A DNA stretch of 64,000 nt from Ampullaceana balthica (taxonomy: Eukaryota; Mollusca; Gastropoda; Lymnaeidae). The position numbers and the translations under genes were made by a program. The notes beneath the pieces were generated by a model that did not search any database, was not told the DNA's origin, and saw only the letters and a program-made list of their open reading frames with translations. Below are positions 58,870 through 64,000 of this stretch, piece by piece (within the stretch, counting starts at the first letter, position 1; each line of letters starts with the position of its first letter). Where the stretch lies: positions 124,001-188,000 of the forward strand of contig CALYLW010001022.1 of NCBI GenBank assembly GCA_944989445.1, given 5' to 3'.

Positions 58870-59930
58870 CAGTCCGCAGTAGTGTAACCATCACTTGTAA
58901 CTTTGCGTGAGACTTGCTGCTATGAACACGGGCGTAAGTTGAAAGCCAGGTACAAATTAAGTTTTAACATTGTTTGTGTTTATCCATTAGCGCTTTGGTT
59001 CGGCCCTTTCCGTACTCACGAATTAAATTAGCACGTGCGAAAGCCTCGATTTGAGCACATGGTAACGGCGTACCACCGCGCGGGTCTCGGCGAGCACTTT
59101 ATGAAGTTTGTTTCTGCGCCCTAAACCCTGGGACAAACAAGCGGCTTAAGATGAATATCACAGGCAGCGCGGACGAAAATCACGACGTAAAAATTTCGTA
59201 AACACAAAACATCGGTTTCATTGCAAAGTCATTAGACTAGGGGGAATAACTTTTCACGGCCTTGCACAACGACAACATGTTTGGCCAGGGGCTGGTGTTC
59301 CGCCACGCGATAGTCGTGTAATTAGCAAGTGCTAAGAGCTGCTCTATCTCTTAGCTTCGTATACGGGCGCTCAGCCGAATCCCATCCACTCTCAGACGCA
59401 GGCAGACGATCAAAAGCTCCCCTGCCGTAAGCTGGGGCCACAGAGCCGTTCTGGTATAATAGAGTAAACGGCCCCTGTTTGTCTTGCCACCGACGGCTTC
59501 TCGCGAGGGAGTCGCGCTGCTCTTTCCACGGGTTTGACGTCAAGGGTGGGGTGGGGGGGGGTTCGAATGGGAGTTACATAACGGATAAAATGAGAAAGAA
59601 AACAAAAACATTTTGGGGCGGATATCGTCCTCTGTCATCCCTGCAGGGTGTCTGACGTTGTATATTGCCTGACCAAACTTTCCAACCTCGGGGGTGGCAC
59701 GGGGGAGGCGGAGAAATGAGGCACCCCACGTGACGTCGAGGGGGAGTGAAGAAAAGGTCATCTGATGATGAGATGATGGCATCTTCACGCAATCCTGTGT
59801 GGTCTGTGACGCGCCCAAATGCTGGCGAGATATTGAGGGAAGTAGAAATGTTCATAAATCCCGAACTGTCCAAATGCCGGGGACACGCTGAGCACAGTTA
59901 ATCTTGCTCCTTTTCGGAAGCCGCCCAAGC
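58870..59930. promoter_or_regulatory. GC- and CpG-richer unique region, possible regulatory DNA
   Basis: This is the longest stretch that is non-repetitive and clearly richer in GC and CpG than its surroundings. It contains CACGTGACGTCG (about 59727), combining an E-box with a CRE-like site, and GTAATTAGC homeodomain-like cores. No long frame has protein similarity. It could be a CpG-island promoter or enhancer, or the edge of an unrecognised gene. Confidence 0.3.
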
Positions 59931-60190
59931 ACAAACGATTTGTTTATTGTTCCACTCCCATCTTTCGTCAGCTGGTTATTTTAGAAAAGCGGAGGGAGTA
60001 AATTGACCTACTGAATGTTAACTGTGATTTTTAGTTTTTAAAACGTTAGACCTATTCAACTCTTCGGATAATTATTTCACAACTTTTCTACGCTTTTTCA
60101 AAATACAATTTACCGATGGTGTGAAATGCCCTTTGATATCAACACGAAATTATTAACATTCGAATAACACCAATAACCATTATTTTTTTA

Positions 60191-60441
60191 AAGGCCGTTC
60201 ACGTTTATTTTTGACAATTTTTACCCCCCCTCCAACCGTGCAAGCTGTCAGAAATCTCGGACACTTAAGTCCGTCACATTTTCGAACATAAATTTATTTT
60301 TTAATCACAAAATAATTTTAATTTAATAGAAAACACCGTGACGTCACACATGGCCGAACCACACCACACCCCCTGTCACAAACTATCACACTTTCTTAAA
60401 CCCCTCCCCTGGAGCGTGGCGTACTTTGTGGACGCCCCCCC
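60191..60441. mobile_element. GGCCGTCCATAAAGTACG-type MITE, copy 2, decayed
   Basis: It shares the C-rich tracts, AATCTCGGA, CACCGTGACGTCACACATGG and CCCTGTCACAAACT blocks with the element at 31095-31370 in the same order. The termini are eroded. Confidence 0.75.
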
Positions 60442-60709
60442 CCTGGTGAAATGTCACTCGGGGAGGAAGGGGCGATTAGATCGTTAAATAAATAGAAGTA
60501 AAACAAAGATTTTTTAAAAACCACGTTTTTATAAGCGGACTAAAAAGAAGAAAATAATTTAAAACTTATTAGTTCAAGTACTTCGATTTAATATGACTAA
60601 AAACGTGGGGCGGGCGCTTATGAGGTTTAACATATGCGGTTCACTCATTCTCTCACTTATAGATCTCTCTTTTGCCTTCTAAATTAGAAATCTTTAATTT
60701 TTATACCAA

Positions 60710-61215
60710 ACACCCACCCCACGAAGCGAATCGGTGACCAGACGGGCGGAAAAACAGAAGTCAAAAATGACCCACTTCCCATGATCCGATTGAACTGAAA
60801 TTTGGCACACGGACCCGTCTGACCTAACAATGCATCGTATCAAAATTTCAGATCGATCGAACGTACCGTAATTAATGCATTTTTAGTTTATCCTTATTTG
60901 AGGTATGTAATTTTAATTCACGGTTTGTTATTGTTTTTTTGTCACGTGAAAATTTGAGCTGACGCGTTGAGGCGACCCAACGAAGCGACGGGCGCTTTTG
61001 TTTACATTTTACGTGTCACTCTGAGCTCGGTCAAGCGAATCGGTGACCAGACTTTTCCCCTCTCCCCCCCCACCCCCCCCCACTAGGGTTATGATGCAAA
61101 GTTGAGTTAAGACAGATTCAGTCTGTAAATGTTTGAAAATAATCAATACTGTTAGTTATGTCTCATATATAAGGGATTTATAGTCAAAAACTTTGTTTTT
61201 ACGGGTTTGTTTTAT
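60710..61215 (+). mobile_element. Dispersed element with subterminal inverted repeat and CGGG tail, copy E
   Basis: It contains the ATCAAAATTTCAGATCGATC core, then CATATATAAGGGATTTATAG and a tail ending TTTTTACGGG. It is closest to the two copies at 37258-38235. The left terminus is lost. A C-rich tract occurs near 61065. Confidence 0.75.
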
Positions 61216-62222
61216 TTTATTCTTAAAGTCGCATCTTTAATCTTCCGTTTCTGAATTTCTCGGATTAGCTGTAGCAGCTAATGCATCTTCAAATCCCTTT
61301 TGATAAAACTCATATATAAATATATACAAATTGTATATTTAAAGAGAGTAACTTCGAAGTATAATGCCTCTAAATTAATTATTTATAATGATTCTAAATT
61401 AGAATGGAAGTAAAAATTAAAAAAAAATGCGTATTCAATATTTATCTTGTTGCACTTGTTTGTGGTGTGATAAATCGATCTCAAAAGCTAAAGGTCTTTT
61501 TAAATATACTTTATTAAAGGTCCAATTAGTTCATCATTTGTTTCATTACGCTCTACTTTTAAGATTCTATAGTTCTATGTTATATAAAATGAAAACAAAC
61601 TCCTTAAATACATATATATTCCAGTCTAATTGTGCAGTCTTTAAATTTACTGCTGATCAGCTAGGCCACTCTCCATCACTTGTCTATACCTACAACAATT
61701 TTTAGATCTAACATTTAAGTCCTGGTCCTTTAGGTCACTGTGCATCACTCGTCTGTGCCCACAAGAAATCTAACATTAAGCCTAACACTTCTTCCCTTGA
61801 ATATATTTGTCAGTAATAAAAACAGTATCTTTCTTAAATATCAAAATTAATTATTCAATCCTTTTATTGACTGTAACTTTGATCAACACTATTTAGCATA
61901 TGTATATGCTTTTCTTTATCCACCCCCACAAAATATTTAAATAAAATGAAAATTCGAATCTGCTCAATGCCGATTTAAACACCAGGCCCGTCGCCAGAAA
62001 CGACCCCTGAGTCTGGACTCTAGACCTGACAGCTGGGTATGTGGATGCGGGCCTTGGCGTCTAGCGCACAACATCAGCATTTAAGAAATCAAGATTTAAC
62101 CCAAGAAACCTGGCGGAAAATTTACATCTGTTGATTCGTCCATTTTTATGAATAGAAATTATAGTTCTAGTAAAATAGAATAAGAATTAGGGCTTTAATT
62201 TCTAGTTATAAGCTTGTAATTG
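61216..62222. other. Spacer with a degenerate duplication
   Basis: CACTCTCCATCACTTGTCTA at about 61667 and its diverged copy at about 61737 form an imperfect tandem pair. No gene. Confidence 0.4.
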
Positions 62223-62265
62223 TAGGACACAATAAATTCCCGTATAGAAGGAGCGTCTGTAAAAT
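62223..62265 (+). mobile_element. Solo SINE/LINE 3' tail
   Basis: GGACACAATAAATTCCCG followed by TATAGAAGGAGCGTCTGT matches the shared retroposon tail. Confidence 0.65.
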
Positions 62266-62880
62266 ATAAATCTAAGTCCCTTCAACTAAAAAAAAATAAT
62301 AATAGGGCTGGTACTGATACATTTTTTTCCGATTAATCAAGGAAAAAATTTAATTGAGTAATCGATTAATTTCAATTAATTAAATTTTTATGACGCATAT
62401 AGATCGCGTTAACAGCGGCGTAGCGTGGGTAAGTGCCACCAGGGGCAAAACCCAGGTTTGCCACCCCCCCGCTATAAAGAAAATATATTTTTTATTAGAA
62501 AGAAAGAAATATTAAGGCACTATACAATTTATATTAGAAATAAATACACGAAGATAAGCTTTCATTTGTTGAAAAATAATTTAAGTTTTTGTATTAATGT
62601 TGTCAGCCATACCATGTTCAATAGCCAAAACTGGGTAAATCTCGGTGTGTTTATTATTGATCGTCATTAATTTTTCATTAACTTAATTTGAGATAAGCTT
62701 TTCTCACAGCTTTAAGTAAAATTATACATAATGTTATTTTAATAGGCAGTGCAACTACGAGCAGAAATATCTTAATAAATATGAATAAATCAAGTGGGCT
62801 TGAATTCATTATTCATTTTTTTTTACCCCTAATGTAAAATAGCTTTTGATTGACAATGTCATGTTAGATACTTATAATTT
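62266..62880. other. Spacer with element fragments
   Basis: GATTAATC-rich DNA at 62300-62400 resembles the TTAATCGTTAA element ends. CAGCGGCGTAGCGTGGG at about 62413 looks like a transposon terminus without a partner. Confidence 0.35.
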
Positions 62881-62884
62881 AAAT

Positions 62885-63230
62885 GCTCTATTCTGAAGGC
62901 GAAATTTCGAAGTCCAGTAGATTAACTGGTGTACGAAAATCATATCTGTTTTCCGAATTCTCTAAACTGCCATGAATTTCTAAAGTAATCTCACCAACAA
63001 CTTTCTTCTCAACTTTTTTTTCTACATAACGTGGTTAAACATCTGCTTTGATCGCCAAAAATTTGCTGTCTTGCTCTTTGACTGGAAGGTTCCATTAAAA
63101 TGATGAGGTCTTTACATTAAATTTTAGCAAATGCCAAAGCCTCCTTCAAGTATTCCATTACATTCTCAGAGAGTAGTCGCTGAAAAGCACTCTTAGCATT
63201 ATTATTTGTAAATACTTTCGGGCATCATTG
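62885..63230 (-). pseudogene. Unidentified coding relic
   Basis: On the minus strand, a protein-like segment (KSAFQRLLSENVMEYLKEAL, about 63130-63190) is followed after a frameshift and a stop by KVVGEITLEIHGSLENSENR and DFRTPVNLLDFEIS. It ends at a stop near 62890. The charged, balanced composition in AT-rich DNA suggests former coding sequence. I do not recognise the family. It could be a transposase fragment, a retroposed gene or eroded exons. Confidence 0.35.
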
Positions 63231-63476
63231 ACTTTATAAAGAACATGTTTCTAGATAGTAAATCTTTCCAAATGTAAATTGTTTTTAAAAGCATAGAAAA
63301 TAAAAATATTTCATTGTGGCTAGCAAAGTTCCTGCGTCTGTTCGTGCGTTTAACTTTTCGTCTGCCTAACCAAACAAGAGAGCAAATTATTGGCAATAAT
63401 AATGTCCAACATTCTAACAACAACTCTTGCCACTTTGTTTTGTTTTCTTGTACAACAACGTTTTGTTGCTCTTTTT

Positions 63477-63936
63477 AAATCCTTTATATTAACTCGTGGT
63501 GTCTGGTTGCGCCCTTGTCGCCAAAACTTTGGATCGATTTTTAACCCACTTCCTCGTAAGCTAGAGAGCTGAAATTTTGCAGGCGGTTTCGTACCGATGA
63601 TAAAAACAATGTATCAAACTTTCAGATCGATCGTTAAATTATTGAATTTTAAGATTATTTTATTTATTCCTATGTATCATGTTATTTTTTGAGATAGAGC
63701 GTCGCGGTGCGTATTATATTGAACAACCTTTCTGTCACGCAATAAGGTGCACATTTTATTGACAACACTTTTTATAAACATATTCCTGATCGGTGCGCAT
63801 TATATTAAACATGTTTTACGACACAACTACAATTTTGTATTTTTGGATGGTCTTGCGCTGCGTATTATAATGAACATTCTTTTAGTTATTTCTCGTACAT
63901 AAAGGATTTATAGTCAAAAACTTGTTTTTTTACGTT
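63477..63936 (+). mobile_element. Dispersed element with subterminal inverted repeat and CGGG tail, copy F
   Basis: AAATCCTTTATATTAACTCG at the left, the inverse ATAAAGGATTTATAG near the right, and a tail ending TTTTTTTACG. Nearly collinear with the copies at 7645 and 16657. The ATCGATCG core is present. Confidence 0.8.
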
Positions 63937-64000
63937 TTTTAAAAAAATTAAAGAGTCTATTCTTTTTTTATCCGATTTCGCATTCCTTCTATTTTTCTAT

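Overview
This is a window of animal nuclear DNA. It has spliced genes, AT-rich introns, a homopolymer-rich transcription factor, a SINE/LINE pair, many hAT-type DNA transposons and very many minisatellites. The repeat style (a tRNA-derived SINE sharing its 3' tail with a LINE, abundant short TIR elements, kilobase-scale arrays of 15-63 bp units) suggests a lophotrochozoan, probably a mollusc. That placement is an inference; nothing in the window proves it.

Only two host genes are convincing, both on the minus strand. At the left edge (60-5474, continuing off the window) lies the 5' part of a long-form tRNase Z (ELAC2) gene. Twelve exons can be placed with consistent splice phases, one through a GC-AG intron; the catalytic C-terminal half is outside the window. 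At 27031-28194 an apparently single-exon gene encodes a 387-residue basic helix-loop-helix transcription factor with Asn-rich and His/Gln-rich flanks. The two genes show no functional link.

The rest is mostly repeats. 5.9-10.4 kb: a long-TIR element, a LINE fragment carrying a nested insertion, and an hAT relic. 11-20 kb: short minisatellites and TIR elements. 20.8-22.8 kb: an hAT copy with decayed ends and a dead transposase. 24-26.5 kb: microsatellites, two CpG-patterned or GA-rich arrays and a SINE. 28.2-32 kb: gene flank and small MITEs. 32.1-36.7 kb: three adjoining large minisatellites. 37.2-38.2 kb: two head-to-tail copies of a dispersed element. 38.5-42.7 kb: a decayed hAT copy lying inside a 30-bp array. 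44.4-48.4 kb: a LINE with two levels of nested insertion, plus two SINEs. 50.5-57.7 kb: a higher-order 21/63-bp array, a 160-bp-arm inverted repeat, more MITEs and a nearly perfect 20-bp array. 58.9-59.9 kb: a GC-richer unique stretch that may be regulatory. 60-64 kb: more copies of the same elements and a weak minus-strand coding relic.

The most informative material is evolutionary. Two LINE copies serve as reciprocal empty sites for two different insertions. SINE and LINE share a hairpin-bearing 3' tail. Several TIR elements sit inside minisatellite arrays. One dead transposase carries an in-frame 45-bp tandem expansion. I found no CRISPR array, no rRNA or tRNA gene, and no evidence for a new enzymatic or defence system.
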